A stretch of DNA of 64,000 bases from Actinopolyspora biskrensis (GTDB lineage: Bacteria; Actinomycetota; Actinomycetes; Mycobacteriales; Pseudonocardiaceae): the NCBI RefSeq assembly GCF_013408175.1, contig NZ_JACBYW010000001.1, positions 682,001 to 746,000 of the forward strand, given 5' to 3'. A program made the position numbers and the translations under genes. Under the pieces are notes generated by a model. The model had not been told where the DNA came from. It did not search any database and was given only the letters and a program-made list of their open reading frames with translations. Positions within the stretch are counted from its first letter, which is position 1; every line of letters starts with the position of its first letter. Below, in pieces: positions 43,846-53,295 of this stretch.

Positions 43846-44634
43846 ATGGAAACCTACGTTGTGGATGCGTTTACCGGCACACCGTTCCGTGGGAACCCGG
43901 CCGGCGTGGTGGTGCTGGAGGAGCCTGCCGAGGATTCGTGGATGCGGGCCGTGGCTGCCGAGCTCAAGCACTCCGAGACCGCGTTCGTCGTAGCGGGCGT
44001 CCCTGAAGGAAGGCCAAAGCCGTTGCGCTGGTTCAGCCCGACCACCGAGGTCGACCTGTGCGGGCACGCGACGTTGGCGACCGCACACGTGCTCGGTGGT
44101 CAGCAACGCTTCGACACCAGTAGTGGCGAACTGACCTGTGAGGACCTCGGGAACGGTTGGATCGGGCTGGACTTTCCCGCCGATCCTCCCGACGTGACCG
44201 AGGTGAGTGCGGAGCTGGCTGCGGGACTGCCCGGTATCACCATCGAGCGGGTCGCGCGGGGTTCGTTCGACGTCCTGGTGCGTGCTGGATCGGCGGCCGA
44301 GGTTCGTTCCCTCGTCCCCGACCTCGAGGCGATAGCACGGGTACCTGTGCGCGGGGTGATCGTCACCGCTCCCGGTGACAGCGATGGCATCGACTTCGTG
44401 AGCCGCTTCTTCGCCCCTCGCTACGGCATGCCCGAGGACCCGGTGACCGGTTCCGCGCACTGCACTTTGGCTTCCTGGTGGTCGGCCGAGTTGGAACGGA
44501 GCGAACAGGGGACGGAATTCGTCGGGGAACAGGCCTCGCCGCGCGGTGGAGTGGTGCGGACGACTCTGCGAGGAGCACGGGTCGGTCTGTGCGGCAGCGC
44601 GGTCACGACCCTCAAGGGGCAGATCGTCGTTTAG
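43846..44634 (+). CDS. PhzF-family isomerase/epimerase
   Basis: 262 aa from ATG 43846; the open frame reaches 43828 by a TTG, but METYVVDAFTGTPFRGNPAG is the canonical N-terminus. The catalytic Glu is in LKHSETAFVV, and both substrate loops are present (GNPAGVVVL; DPVTGSAHCTLASWW). PhzF isomerises a dihydro-anthranilate in phenazine synthesis, but most relatives act on unknown small molecules. No other phz gene is near, so only the family is claimed. Confidence 0.9.
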   Translation: METYVVDAFTGTPFRGNPAGVVVLEEPAEDSWMRAVAAELKHSETAFVVAGVPEGRPKPLRWFSPTTEVDLCGHATLATAHVLGGQQRFDTSSGELTCEDLGNGWIGLDFPADPPDVTEVSAELAAGLPGITIERVARGSFDVLVRAGSAAEVRSLVPDLEAIARVPVRGVIVTAPGDSDGIDFVSRFFAPRYGMPEDPVTGSAHCTLASWWSAELERSEQGTEFVGEQASPRGGVVRTTLRGARVGLCGSAVTTLKGQIVV

Positions 44635-45002
44635 GCAGTGTGGACCGCTGCCGTGCCGGACGCTGGCGGGCACTTCGGGAACGATTCGAGTTGCGGCATT
44701 GAATCAGCTGGTCACGGACTTGGCTCTGGTTGTGTGTTGATCGGGTTCCGAGAGAGTTGAGCTGGCCTGCCGTGCGGGCGGGAAAGTCGTCGACGTGGGG
44801 AAACGCTCCGCGCCGCTCGTGAAGGTTGCTCGCATTCTTTGAGGGTATTCCTCCATCGGAACAACCGATTCCTCCGGTTGATCGAGCGACTACGTGGATT
44901 TCGTGTCCGTCCTTGACGAGGGAGACCTGTCTCCATCAGGCTAAGCGCGTTGATCACGGTGCGCTCACGGAGTGCTGTCTGCTGCAGGAAGGAGGTGCCA
45001 CT
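44635..45002. promoter_or_regulatory. Leader region of the MFS-methyltransferase operon
   Basis: No gene is visible. GAAGGAGGTG near 44988-44997 is an almost ideal Shine-Dalgarno sequence for the GTG at 45003. The promoter should lie upstream, but boxes cannot be placed with confidence. Confidence 0.45.
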
Positions 45003-46223
45003 GTGCGCCAGGGGGTGGACACAGGCCGGGCCTGGGTGGTGCTTGGTGGGGCTACGCTGGGACTGTTCGTTGCCTTCGGCATCGCCTACAGCTACGGTGC
45101 GTTCTTCACCCCGCTCGCGACCTACTTCGGTGTCGGCCCGGGGCTGGCTTCGGTGTTGTTCTCCATCACGTCCTTGCTGTTTTTCTGCTTGGGTGTGGTG
45201 ACTGGTCCGTTGGCCGACCGGGTGGGCCTACGGCTGGTTCTGAGCGTGGGGGCAGTCGTTCTCGCCCTCGGTTTGGTGGGGGCGTCGCTGGCGCACACGG
45301 CCTGGCAGGCTTATCTCGCCTACGGATTCGGCGTGGGGCTCGGTGTCGGTTGCCTCTACGTGCCCGTGGTCAGCGCGGTGGGCAGCTGGTTTGCCCGGTA
45401 CCGGGCGTTGGCCACCGGTGTCGCTGTCAGCGGAATCGGCCTGGGCACGGTCGCCGGACCTCCACTGACCGCATGGCTGGTGGGGCAGATCGGGTGGCGG
45501 CACGCTTTCCAGATCTGGGGGGTCGCGGGGCTGGTCCTGCTGCTGGTGGCCATCGTGCTGCTTGCTCCCGCACCGGAGTCGCAACGCTCCGCCACCACGA
45601 AAGATCCCGCCGTTGCTTCCCGCGGGTTCGTGCGGTTGTACGTGTCAGTACTGCTGATCAACTGTGCGCTGTACGTCCCCTTCGTCCATCTGGCCCCATC
45701 GGCGCTGCGGCTGGGGTTGTCTCCGGTGACCGCCGCGGCTCTCGTCTCGGTCATCGGGGCTGCCAGTATCGCCGGGCGGTTGCTACTGGGGGTGGCCGCC
45801 TCGCGCTACCGCACGATGACTCTGTTCCTGGCCTGCTACGCGTGCACCGTCATCAGCTTGCTCATCTGGGCCAGTGCAACGGGATACCCCCAGCTGCTGA
45901 TTTTCACGCTCGTGATGGGGGTTGGGTATGGAGGCTACATCGCGCTCACACCGGTGATCCTGGCCGAAGAGTTCGGTCCGGCCGCACTTTCCCGGCGCCT
46001 CGGGATCGTTTACACCGCCGTGGGTGTCGGTTCCGCTGCCGGACCAGCCATGACCGGGTTCATCGTCCAGAGCACGCATTCGTACGCTACGGCAGCCTAC
46101 CTGCTGGCCGCCTTTTCTCTCGCCGGATTCCTCATATTGGCTCCGAAAAGCGGTCCGGCGAGTCGGCAACTTGAGAACAGCGTCAGCGACGGTGCTGATG
46201 CCGCTGTCAAGAAGGATTCCTGA
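45003..46223 (+). CDS. MFS transporter
   Basis: 406 aa from GTG 45003 with AAGGAGG directly upstream. About twelve membrane helices are visible, starting WVVLGGATLGLFVAFGIAYS. The MFS loop motif is GPLADRVGLRLVL after helix 2; SRRLGIVYTAVGVGSAAGPA lies in the second half. It resembles the oxalate/formate-antiporter and monocarboxylate type. The C-terminal tail (about 25 residues) is charged. It is 44 nt before a methyltransferase gene on the same strand, so an exporter-tailoring pair, perhaps for resistance, is plausible. Confidence 0.9.
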   Translation: MRQGVDTGRAWVVLGGATLGLFVAFGIAYSYGAFFTPLATYFGVGPGLASVLFSITSLLFFCLGVVTGPLADRVGLRLVLSVGAVVLALGLVGASLAHTAWQAYLAYGFGVGLGVGCLYVPVVSAVGSWFARYRALATGVAVSGIGLGTVAGPPLTAWLVGQIGWRHAFQIWGVAGLVLLLVAIVLLAPAPESQRSATTKDPAVASRGFVRLYVSVLLINCALYVPFVHLAPSALRLGLSPVTAAALVSVIGAASIAGRLLLGVAASRYRTMTLFLACYACTVISLLIWASATGYPQLLIFTLVMGVGYGGYIALTPVILAEEFGPAALSRRLGIVYTAVGVGSAAGPAMTGFIVQSTHSYATAAYLLAAFSLAGFLILAPKSGPASRQLENSVSDGADAAVKKDS

Positions 46224-46267
46224 AAACAGGGTCAGGATTGATCCGGCAAACATAAACAGGGATATTT

Positions 46268-47287
46268 ATGTCTATCGATGATTCCATGAATGCTGGTGCT
46301 GGTGCTGGTGCTGGTGCGACCTCCATGGAAACGAACACTCATGATTTGTTCGGACTCGAAGGTTGCCCGCAGCGGATCAACCGGTCTTTATCGTTGAACC
46401 TGACAGATCATACCTACCTGCCCAAGGCGAAGGACCCGCGACGTGACTGGGTTGCTTCTGTGGCCCTTCCCGCGCTGCGGAGCTACGCGGCGGTTCACGG
46501 AGAATCCTCCGTCGATACGTTCGCAACTATAGGGACTGGAGCCGGAACCGACGTGCTCGCCGCCATCGAGACGCTGAATCCGTCCACCGCTCTGGTGACG
46601 GATTTGCACGAAGAGGTCGTCGAGCACGCCGTTGACAATATTCGACGTAATGTTCCCGATTCGAGCATGCATACCGTGGAAGGATATGTAGGGCATCTGG
46701 GAGAGCCGCTTACGGCGCACTCCGGAACGATCGACCTCCTTTACGAGAACCTGCCGAACATTCCCGCGCCGACGCACGTGGACTTGGCGGCCGGACAAGC
46801 AACTTCCAGCTTTTTCGACACTTCCGCGCTTGCGGGGGTACCCGCAGGGGCACATCGCTATTTGCTGGCACTCCACTGCGCCATGCTCAACCAGGCTCGG
46901 ACGCTGTTGAGTCCTTCTGGACGTGTTGTTTGTTCTATCGGTGCACGCGCTCCGTTGACAGAAATACTCGACGTTCTCAATTCGACTGGTTTTGACACCG
47001 AGCTGCTCGGCTACACGTGGAAAATCCAATCCGAGCCGGAGGAGGTGATCGGAGGGTATGTTGACCAAGAGCGCAAGGGGGGTGGGCCGTTTCACTTCTA
47101 CCCCGTCGATGCGCTGGCCCGGGTACTGTCTCCGTACAGCCCACAGCAGGCCGCTGGGCAAGCCAAAAAGATCGAGCAGGACCTGGCTGGTTCCGCATTC
47201 GATGTCGATACGGCTTTCGAGGCCGTGAAAAGGGGCGACCCCGTCGGGCACACCGTTGTTGCTGTACAGGCCGCTCCCGTCGACTGA
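46268..47287 (+). CDS. Class I SAM-dependent methyltransferase-like protein
   Basis: 339 aa. The first 30 residues include an Ala-Gly repeat (NAGAGAGAGAT). The SAM-binding motif I is ATIGTGAGTDVLAA, followed by ALVTDLHEEVVEHA with the ribose-binding acidic residue. Motif IV is LLYENLPNIPAP, replacing the NPPY of N-methyltransferases. The rest (LALHCAMLNQARTLLSPSGR, VVCSIGARAPLTEIL) fits the fold. Codon use is less GC-biased than in neighbours, suggesting transfer. The substrate is unknown. Confidence 0.78.
   Translation: MSIDDSMNAGAGAGAGATSMETNTHDLFGLEGCPQRINRSLSLNLTDHTYLPKAKDPRRDWVASVALPALRSYAAVHGESSVDTFATIGTGAGTDVLAAIETLNPSTALVTDLHEEVVEHAVDNIRRNVPDSSMHTVEGYVGHLGEPLTAHSGTIDLLYENLPNIPAPTHVDLAAGQATSSFFDTSALAGVPAGAHRYLLALHCAMLNQARTLLSPSGRVVCSIGARAPLTEILDVLNSTGFDTELLGYTWKIQSEPEEVIGGYVDQERKGGGPFHFYPVDALARVLSPYSPQQAAGQAKKIEQDLAGSAFDVDTAFEAVKRGDPVGHTVVAVQAAPVD
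46292..46317 (+). repeat. Hexanucleotide tandem repeat within the methyltransferase gene
   Basis: Four GCTGGT units plus a partial one encode alternating Ala-Gly near residue 10. A 6-bp unit keeps the frame, so slippage would change only the length of a flexible N-terminal stretch. Confidence 0.75.
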
Positions 47288-47479
47288 GGGCAAAAAACCT
47301 TGCACGTGAAATTTTAACGTGTTTGGGAGCGCGGTGAAGTGCTTGAGGAGCGATGGCCTCTTCTGTGAATGTTCAGAGTCACTGAAGCGGTAATTTCGTG
47401 GGAAGAGGAGGTCGTCGTCCTGCTTTTCTGGGTGTGCTCTTTTTCGCGGGGAAAATTTCCTGCGTGCCGGTGAAGTGCT

Positions 47480-48000
47480 GTGTCTGACGAGGTCAGCCGA
47501 GAAAAGCGGGCTGCATCGGGCCGTGCTGGATGAACTCGGTGCTCGAAGGTGGGTTCGACGGATCGGTGACCGGGCTCGGTCCGGTCGACCGCGGCGAGCC
47601 CGGATCGAAGGTCCAGCTGCTGACCGGTCAGCCCGGGACCCCGTTGGCGGTGGTCCTCTCGGCAGCCAGCACCCCACGGCAGAAACGGGTTGAAGCCCTC
47701 GGTCGGGGCCACCCCGCAGGTGCGCTCCCGGAGTGGACCGCGCATGGGCGGGTCCGCCGGGCTGCACGTTGAAAGAGCCTACGACCACCACGTCTTACGC
47801 GGATGGATTCGAGTCGAGGCACCGCTCCACGCGCCCGTACCGGTCCCGGCACGAGCGAAGAACTCGGTCGCTGCCGCTGGAGGCGAGCGCAGCTCGGCCC
47901 GGCCGCCCGGCTGCCGCCGCCTGACTCACCGCTGCGAACGTCATGGGCACCTCTTCGACGCGTTCCTCACGTTCGCCGCCGCCCCTGCCCACTACGGGAA
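47480..48000 (+). pseudogene. IS5-family transposase relic
   Basis: Pieces in different frames follow IS5 order: LHRAVLDELG, then SVTGLGPVDRGEPGSKVQLL and TPLAVVLSAAST, ERAYDHHVLRGWIR, and RLTHRCERHGHLFDAFLTFA at the end. Each is recognisable (VDRGKPGSKxHLL, ADKAYD, RYERRxxHFxAFLxLA). Frame changes and missing parts make it inactive. It borders the methyltransferase gene on its downstream side. Confidence 0.75.
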
Positions 48001-48022
48001 ATCGACCACACGAGACACCGTC

Positions 48023-48595
48023 TCACTCGTACGCGTGCCCGTTCAGCAGTGCTTCCGCTGCTGTACGGGCACGCGCGGCCGGACTGCTTTTCCTGCTCAT
48101 CTCCGAGACCACGATCCCCCCTTCCATCAGGACGAACAGCTGTTCCGCCAATGAGTCCGGGTCCTCAGCCCCGGAATCCGCAACCAGTTTTCTCAGGATC
48201 CGGTAGAAGCTGTCCTTGTGGGATTTGATGGCCTTCATCGCTTCTGGCCCCTGGCTGTGCTCGCTGTGCGCGTTGATGAACGCACATCCATGAAAATCGG
48301 GGTCCTTGACCCATTCGGCGAACATCTCGAAAAATGACAGAATTTTTTCCTTGGGGGTCTGTCCGGGTTCGTTGATGCGCTCCATGAGTTTTTGGTGCCA
48401 CCAGGTGTCGCGCTCCTGCAGATAGGCGGCTACGAGGTCGTCTTTTGAGTTGAAGTTTCGATACAGCGTCATTTTGGCCACGCCGGCCTCCTCGATTACT
48501 GTATCGGTGCCAACATTGTTTATGCCGTGTGCGTAGAACAGTCGGTGGGCGGCCCCCAGCAGTCGTTCACGTCCAGAATTAGTGCGAGCGCTCAT
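48023..48595 (-). CDS. TetR-family transcriptional regulator
   Basis: 190 aa from ATG 48595. The DNA-binding region is LLGAAHRLFYAHGINNVGTD and IEEAGVAKMTLYRNFNSKDD (residues about 10-53). The ligand domain includes FHGCAFINAHSEHSQGPEAM, a motif of the TetR group with a Cys-containing pocket (GCxFxNA) that often controls exporters or redox enzymes. Its codon use, with lower GC, resembles the methyltransferase gene. A regulator of the convergent MFS-methyltransferase pair is plausible, but no shared operator is proven. Confidence 0.9.
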   Translation of the reverse strand: MSARTNSGRERLLGAAHRLFYAHGINNVGTDTVIEEAGVAKMTLYRNFNSKDDLVAAYLQERDTWWHQKLMERINEPGQTPKEKILSFFEMFAEWVKDPDFHGCAFINAHSEHSQGPEAMKAIKSHKDSFYRILRKLVADSGAEDPDSLAEQLFVLMEGGIVVSEMSRKSSPAARARTAAEALLNGHAYE

Positions 48596-48799
48596 GCCCT
48601 GATAGTAACCCGAATTGCGGACAAGGGGGGCGGCCAGGGCACGGCTGAGCGACTTTTGCGCAGCGTCGCCGTCACGGTCGAGATCCCCGTAGAACCTGTC
48701 CGCAAGATCAAGTAATATCGCAGTGACCGCGCTCTCGGACCGGGAGACCGTGAAAATGCCCGTCGAGAGCCGCATCCGACGCACCCTGTGAGAGCCCGA

Positions 48800-49246
48800 C
48801 GTGTCGCGTTGGGGAGGCGGCGCCAGCAAATGAGGTTGGTGGCGAGTGCCAGGAAGCCGTGATGGATGTCAGCACGTCGCTCCCAGCGGGTGCCCGGACG
48901 CCGAAACTGATGCAGCAGGGCCGTGGTTCGTTCGGCACCCCAGCGCACGGTTTGGTCGTCGTCGCGAGTCCTGCGCCGACCGGTGAACGGCTGGATGCCC
49001 CGGTCCCGCGGGTGGGCACGGCAGGTGCTGTGGTCGTAGTCGCGGTCGGTCACGAGAGCTTCGGGTTCGCGGCGCGGTCGTCCGCACCGCCCGTGCACTG
49101 GTGGGAACGCGTCGAACCGCGTGCGGCCGGCCGAAGACACCGGCGGCCCGCCAGCCCCGCGACCGTCGCCAGCACGTCGTCCCGGCCCCGAAGCCCAACT
49201 CCTGGGGCAGGTCTTCCCGGGCGATGCCCGCAGGCAACACGAACAA
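48800..49246 (-). pseudogene. IS5-family transposase relic (second type)
   Basis: On the minus strand the N-terminal VLPAGIAREDLPQELGFGAG and TTCWRRSRGWRAAGVF come first. Further down are ALVTDRDYDHSTCRAHPRDR, WGAERTTALLHQFRRPGTRW and DIHHGFLALATNLICWRRL. These match the start and the DDE C-terminal part of IS5/IS402-like transposases (GIAWEDLP..., VVERTxAWLHxFRRL, AFLxLAAxLICWRRL). The middle part, including the first DDE residues, is deleted and frames shift. Inactive. Confidence 0.8.
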
Positions 49247-49660
49247 GATCCCTCACGGGGTCAGGCGATCCGGCAGCGGGTGAGGACCTGCTTGAGGTGA
49301 TGGCCGGGGCCCGGCCGGGGTGTGCTCGGGGGTGGACGGGAGCCCGGGCGCCGGCGCCAACCGGCACTGGCCCCGGAGCGGCGCAGTTTCCGCTGCGAGC
49401 GCGTTCGACCGGTCGGGAAACCCCAGCACGCTCCAACGGCTCACCGTCGTCCGCCGGGGTGTCGGCTACCGCCGGGAAGGCCCGCTCGCGGAGGGCTCGG
49501 CGGAGGTCGCGGAGTGCTGCTCGGAGTGTTCCGGCGGTTCCGCTTCGTCTCCCGTGGCGGGCTGGGAGTCGCGTGCGCACGGGCTCCTATAATCCTGGCC
49601 GCGCTGGTGTCGTCGTTCTGGGGCGACGCGCGGGAACCGTGATTTCAGGAAAGGGGATCA
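49247..49660. other. Intergenic region upstream of htpG
   Basis: No gene is recognised; open frames are an effect of high GC. The htpG promoter should lie in the 49590-49650 part, where AT content rises, with AAAGGGG near 49650 as the ribosome binding site. No HspR/CIRCE-type repeat was found. Confidence 0.35.
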
Positions 49661-51571
49661 GTGAGTACACAGGCGGAAACGTTCGAATTTCAGGCGGAAT
49701 CTCGCAAATTGTTGCAGTTGATGGTCCACGCCATCTACTCGAACAAGGACACGTTCCTGCGCGAGCTCGTTTCCAACGCCTCGGACGCGCTGGACAAGGT
49801 GCGGCTGGAGTCCTTCCGTGACAAGGACCTGGAGGTGGACACCTCCGATCCGCACATCCTGCTCGAGGCCGACAGGGAGAATCGCACGCTGACGGTGCGC
49901 GACAACGGTATCGGGATGTCGCGTGACGAGGTCCAGGAGCTCATCGGCACGATCGCGAAGTCGGGCACGGCCGAGCTCCTGCAGCAGCTCAAGGAGACCA
50001 ACGACGGCGCGGCCGCCCAGGAGCTGATCGGCCAGTTCGGACTCGGGTTCTACGCCAGCTTCATGGTCGCCGACAGGGTGACGCTGCTGACCCGCCGGGC
50101 GGGCGAGAGCACCGGCACCCGGTGGGACTCGACCGGTGAGGGCACCTACACCATCGAGACGGTCGACGAGGCCCCGCAGGGGACGGCGGTGACGCTGCAC
50201 CTGAAGGCCGAGGACCAGGAAGACAGTCTGCTCGACTACACCGACAGCACGACGATCACCAACATCGTCAAGCGTTACTCCGACTTCATCTCGTGGCCCA
50301 TCCGCATGGAGGTCGAGCGCACCGACTCCGAGGGCGAGACCACGCGGCAGGTCGAGACGATCAACTCGATGAAGGCGCTCTGGGCGCGCCCCAAGGAGGA
50401 GGTCGCCGAGGAGGAGTACCGCGAGTTCTACAAGCACATCAGCCACGACTGGAACGATCCGCTCGAGACGATCCACCTGCGGGCCGAGGGCACGATCGAG
50501 TACCAGGCGCTGCTGTTCATCCCCTCGGTCGCTCCCTTCGACCTCTTCACGCGTGACCACAAGCGCGGTGTCCAGCTCTACGTCAAGCGCGTGTTCATCA
50601 TGGACGACTGCGAGGAGCTCCTGCCGGAGTACCTGCGCTTCGTCAAGGGTGTGGTGGACGCGCAGGACCTCTCCCTCAACGTCTCGCGGGAGATCCTGCA
50701 GCAGGACCGCCAGATCCAGATGATGCGCAAGCGCCTGGTCAAGAAGGTCCTGTCCACGGTCAAGGACATGATGAGCGCGGACCCGGAGCGCTACGCGAAG
50801 TTCTGGGACCAGTTCGGCCAGGCCGTCAAGGAGGGGCTGCTCAACGACGTCGACAACCGCGAGCAGATCCTCGAGATCGCCTCCTTCGAGTCCACGCACG
50901 ATCCGGAGAACAAGACGACGCTGCGTGAGTACATCGAGCGGATGAAGGACGGTCAGGACAGCATCTACTACATCACCGGCAGTTCGCGGTCCAAGGTCGA
51001 GAACTCCCCGCACATCGAGGCCTTTCGGGACAAGGGCATGGAGGTGCTGCTGCTGACCGACCCGGTCGACGAGATGTGGGTGGAGTCGGTGCCGGAGTTC
51101 GACGGCAAGCCGTTCCAGTCGATCGCCAAGGGCCAGGTGGATCTCGACGAGAAGGACGAGGACGGCAAGGACTCCGAGAAGGCTCAGCAGGAGCAGGAGT
51201 TCGCCGACGTGCTGTCCTGGATGACGACCAAGCTCGCCGACGACGTGAAGGAAGTACGCCTCTCCTCGCGTCTGAGCACGTCACCGGCCTGCGTGGTCGG
51301 CGACAGCAACGACATGGGGCCGACCCTGGAGAAGATGTACCGCGCCATGGGCCACGAGGTGCCGCCGGTGAAGCGCATCCTCGAGGTCAATCCCAACCAC
51401 CCCCTCGTGAGCGGGATGCGCGACTCCTACGACAAGAACGGCCAGAGCCAGGAGCTGGAGGAGACGGCCGAGCTCGTCCACGGCATGGCGCTGCTGGCCG
51501 AGGGCGGTGAGCTCCGCGAGCCCGCGCAGTTCACCAGTCTGCTGGCCAACAGGCTAGCCCGGACGCTGTGA
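49661..51571 (+). CDS. htpG: Molecular chaperone HtpG (Hsp90)
   Basis: 636 aa with GTG at 49661. Residues 1 to about 215 are the GHKL ATPase domain: LRELVSNASDALDKVR (N box), VRDNGIGMSRDEV and GTIAKSGT, then GQFGLGFYASFMVAD. The middle domain holds the catalytic Arg region NVSREILQQDRQI, and the C-terminal dimerisation domain ends LLANRLARTL. It is a cytosolic ATP-driven chaperone. Length and motifs are complete. It is followed by a strong terminator. Confidence 0.98.
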   Translation: MSTQAETFEFQAESRKLLQLMVHAIYSNKDTFLRELVSNASDALDKVRLESFRDKDLEVDTSDPHILLEADRENRTLTVRDNGIGMSRDEVQELIGTIAKSGTAELLQQLKETNDGAAAQELIGQFGLGFYASFMVADRVTLLTRRAGESTGTRWDSTGEGTYTIETVDEAPQGTAVTLHLKAEDQEDSLLDYTDSTTITNIVKRYSDFISWPIRMEVERTDSEGETTRQVETINSMKALWARPKEEVAEEEYREFYKHISHDWNDPLETIHLRAEGTIEYQALLFIPSVAPFDLFTRDHKRGVQLYVKRVFIMDDCEELLPEYLRFVKGVVDAQDLSLNVSREILQQDRQIQMMRKRLVKKVLSTVKDMMSADPERYAKFWDQFGQAVKEGLLNDVDNREQILEIASFESTHDPENKTTLREYIERMKDGQDSIYYITGSSRSKVENSPHIEAFRDKGMEVLLLTDPVDEMWVESVPEFDGKPFQSIAKGQVDLDEKDEDGKDSEKAQQEQEFADVLSWMTTKLADDVKEVRLSSRLSTSPACVVGDSNDMGPTLEKMYRAMGHEVPPVKRILEVNPNHPLVSGMRDSYDKNGQSQELEETAELVHGMALLAEGGELREPAQFTSLLANRLARTL

Positions 51572-51582
51572 GCACGTCGTCT

Positions 51583-51618
51583 CGTCGGGGCCGGGGAGCG
51601 GTCGCTTCCCGGCCCCGA
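51583..51618 (+). terminator. Terminator hairpin of htpG
   Basis: Arms of 16 nt (51583-51598, GTCGGGGCCGGGGAGC, and 51603-51618) pair with one G-U-type mismatch around a GGTC loop, 12 nt after the htpG stop. Confidence 0.88.
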
Positions 51619-51797
51619 CAGGGGCGCGTGGGACGGGTGTGGTCGAGCGTGCTGCCTGCAGCGCGATCGGCGCGGCGAGACTCCGGCTGGGGATTCCCAC
51701 CCGAGCCGCCAAGCAGTCCGATCCGTGCCGCTCTCCGCGCCCGGTCACGCCGGTGACGGGTATCGCTACAGCTCCGAGGCGGAGGCGGTGGTCGGCC

Positions 51798-52202
51798 TCA
51801 GTGGCGCCGCAGGGAGCCGCCGGCTGGGGGAGCGTAGGCAACTTTGCTCCATACGAAGTCGGCGGCGAATGCCACTGCCGCGGTGCCACAGAGCAGCTCG
51901 ACCGAGTAGGCAAACGCCAGCGGCCCGACCCATTTCCGGCCGACCTGGTCGGCGACGGTCGCGGCGTAGACGGGGCCGAACACTGCTGGTACCACCAGCA
52001 TCGTGATGGCCGGGTGCGGCCACCGGACAGCGGTTACTACGATCAGGGCCACGGAGGTCAGGAAACCGGCGGTCCGCCACGTCGCGTCATGGTCCTCAGC
52101 CAGTCCGGACCAGAGCAGCCAGCACCCCGCGGTGGCGATTCCTACCGCGACGGTCATGCTGATGTGCCGTGCCGTGCGCCGTCCGTGGTTCTTGTCGCGC
52201 AT
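51798..52202 (-). CDS. Small hypothetical membrane protein
   Basis: 134 aa from ATG 52202. Four hydrophobic stretches are visible: VAVGIATAGCWLLWSGLA, TAGFLTSVALIVVTAV, ITMLVVPAVFGPVYAATVA and VELLCGTAAVAFAADFVW. The ends are basic. No family is recognised. It may be a small integral membrane protein of the actinobacteria; the gene is isolated. Confidence 0.65.
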   Translation of the reverse strand: MRDKNHGRRTARHISMTVAVGIATAGCWLLWSGLAEDHDATWRTAGFLTSVALIVVTAVRWPHPAITMLVVPAVFGPVYAATVADQVGRKWVGPLAFAYSVELLCGTAAVAFAADFVWSKVAYAPPAGGSLRRH

Positions 52203-52472
52203 GTTCCGAGCATGACAACGTGTCGCTGATATCAGCCGGGGTGGTTCGGCACCGAATGCCGGTCACCCGGGCGGAACCGTTCCGGTGAAGCTGGCGGTCG
52301 AGCGCGTCACCGGTGTCGTGTTCGTCGAAGTTGTGCTCGACGAGGTCGGGTGTCGTTCGAAGTCGATATCCGTCTCGTCGTACAGGAAGTTCTTGCCGGG
52401 GCCGCTGCCGATCCGCTCGGGTTCGGTTCCGTTCTCGTTGCCCGGGTACGAGACGCAGAGTCCGTGTTGGGG

Positions 52473-53093
52473 TCACCAGGGGCGCACGCCGCCGTAGAAG
52501 GTGTCCTCGCTGAGCTTGTGCGTCTTGCGCATGACCCTGTCGGGGTTGTCCCCGGTGTTGCCCTCGATCAGGGTGACGTTCTCGCCCCGGACCTCTTCGA
52601 CCACACCGATGTGGTGGCTGGAGTCGGGGGTCTCCGGGCCGGTGCCGAACAGCAGCACGTCGCCCGGCCTGGTCGTCTCCAGCTGCGCGCTGCCGTAGGC
52701 CGTGCCCTCGGTCTGCCCGGTCGTGTAAACGTCGCCGGTGAAGGCGAACTCCTCGTTCTCGACGTCCACGCCCGCCCTCTCCCAGGTCGACATGGCGAAC
52801 AGCGCGCACCAGGGCACGCACTGCTCGGAGTACTTCTGGCAGCTCTTCTCGGCTTCTTCGGTGCCGAGCTCGGCCCGTGCTGCCGTGACGATCTCCTCCT
52901 GCACGGTTCCGGGTGCGGCCGTGATCGCCGGCGCTGTCTGCTCCCCCGCCGGATTCTCGGAAGGAAAAGGCGCGAGCACGGCCACCGCGGTCGCGGCCGC
53001 CACCGCCAGGCGCGTCACGACGCCCAGCACGGCCACGCCCCCGCGGGGCCGGCGCGCGGCCGGTTCGCTGGTCCGATCACCACGGTGCGCCAC
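52473..53093 (-). CDS. Secreted CHAP/NlpC-like cell-wall hydrolase
   Basis: 206 aa with GTG at 53093. A basic start and a hydrophobic segment (VAVLGVVTRLAVAAATAVAV) followed by LAPFPSENPAGE suggest secretion or a membrane anchor. The catalytic domain (about residues 65-205) has the cysteine in EQCVPWCALFAMSTWERAGV, a CHAP-type motif, with RPGDVLLFG and the His in DSSHHIGVVEEV. It probably cleaves peptidoglycan peptide bonds. The substrate bond is inference. Confidence 0.8.
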   Translation of the reverse strand: MAHRGDRTSEPAARRPRGGVAVLGVVTRLAVAAATAVAVLAPFPSENPAGEQTAPAITAAPGTVQEEIVTAARAELGTEEAEKSCQKYSEQCVPWCALFAMSTWERAGVDVENEEFAFTGDVYTTGQTEGTAYGSAQLETTRPGDVLLFGTGPETPDSSHHIGVVEEVRGENVTLIEGNTGDNPDRVMRKTHKLSEDTFYGGVRPW

Positions 53094-53295
53094 CGGCTAC
53101 CTCCTCCCGCCTGGTGCTGCCGGGCTCACCCCTGGTGTTACCCGTTCTTCCGTGGTGGCAAGCACCTAGGGGGGGACAACGAGGTCAGCAACCGCTGACC
53201 ACGCAGCGGTGCGCGTGCCGCCGCGCGTTCTCGGCCGGGGCGGTCCCCGTTGCCGACGGGGAGGAGGCGCGCACGGTGGTCGGCGCCGGGCCGAG

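Noticed and set aside
44972-46174. 400-aa open frame in the +2 frame of the MFS gene
   Set aside because: Arg-rich alternate frame with no RBS or family; the MFS frame has a near-perfect RBS and twelve helices.
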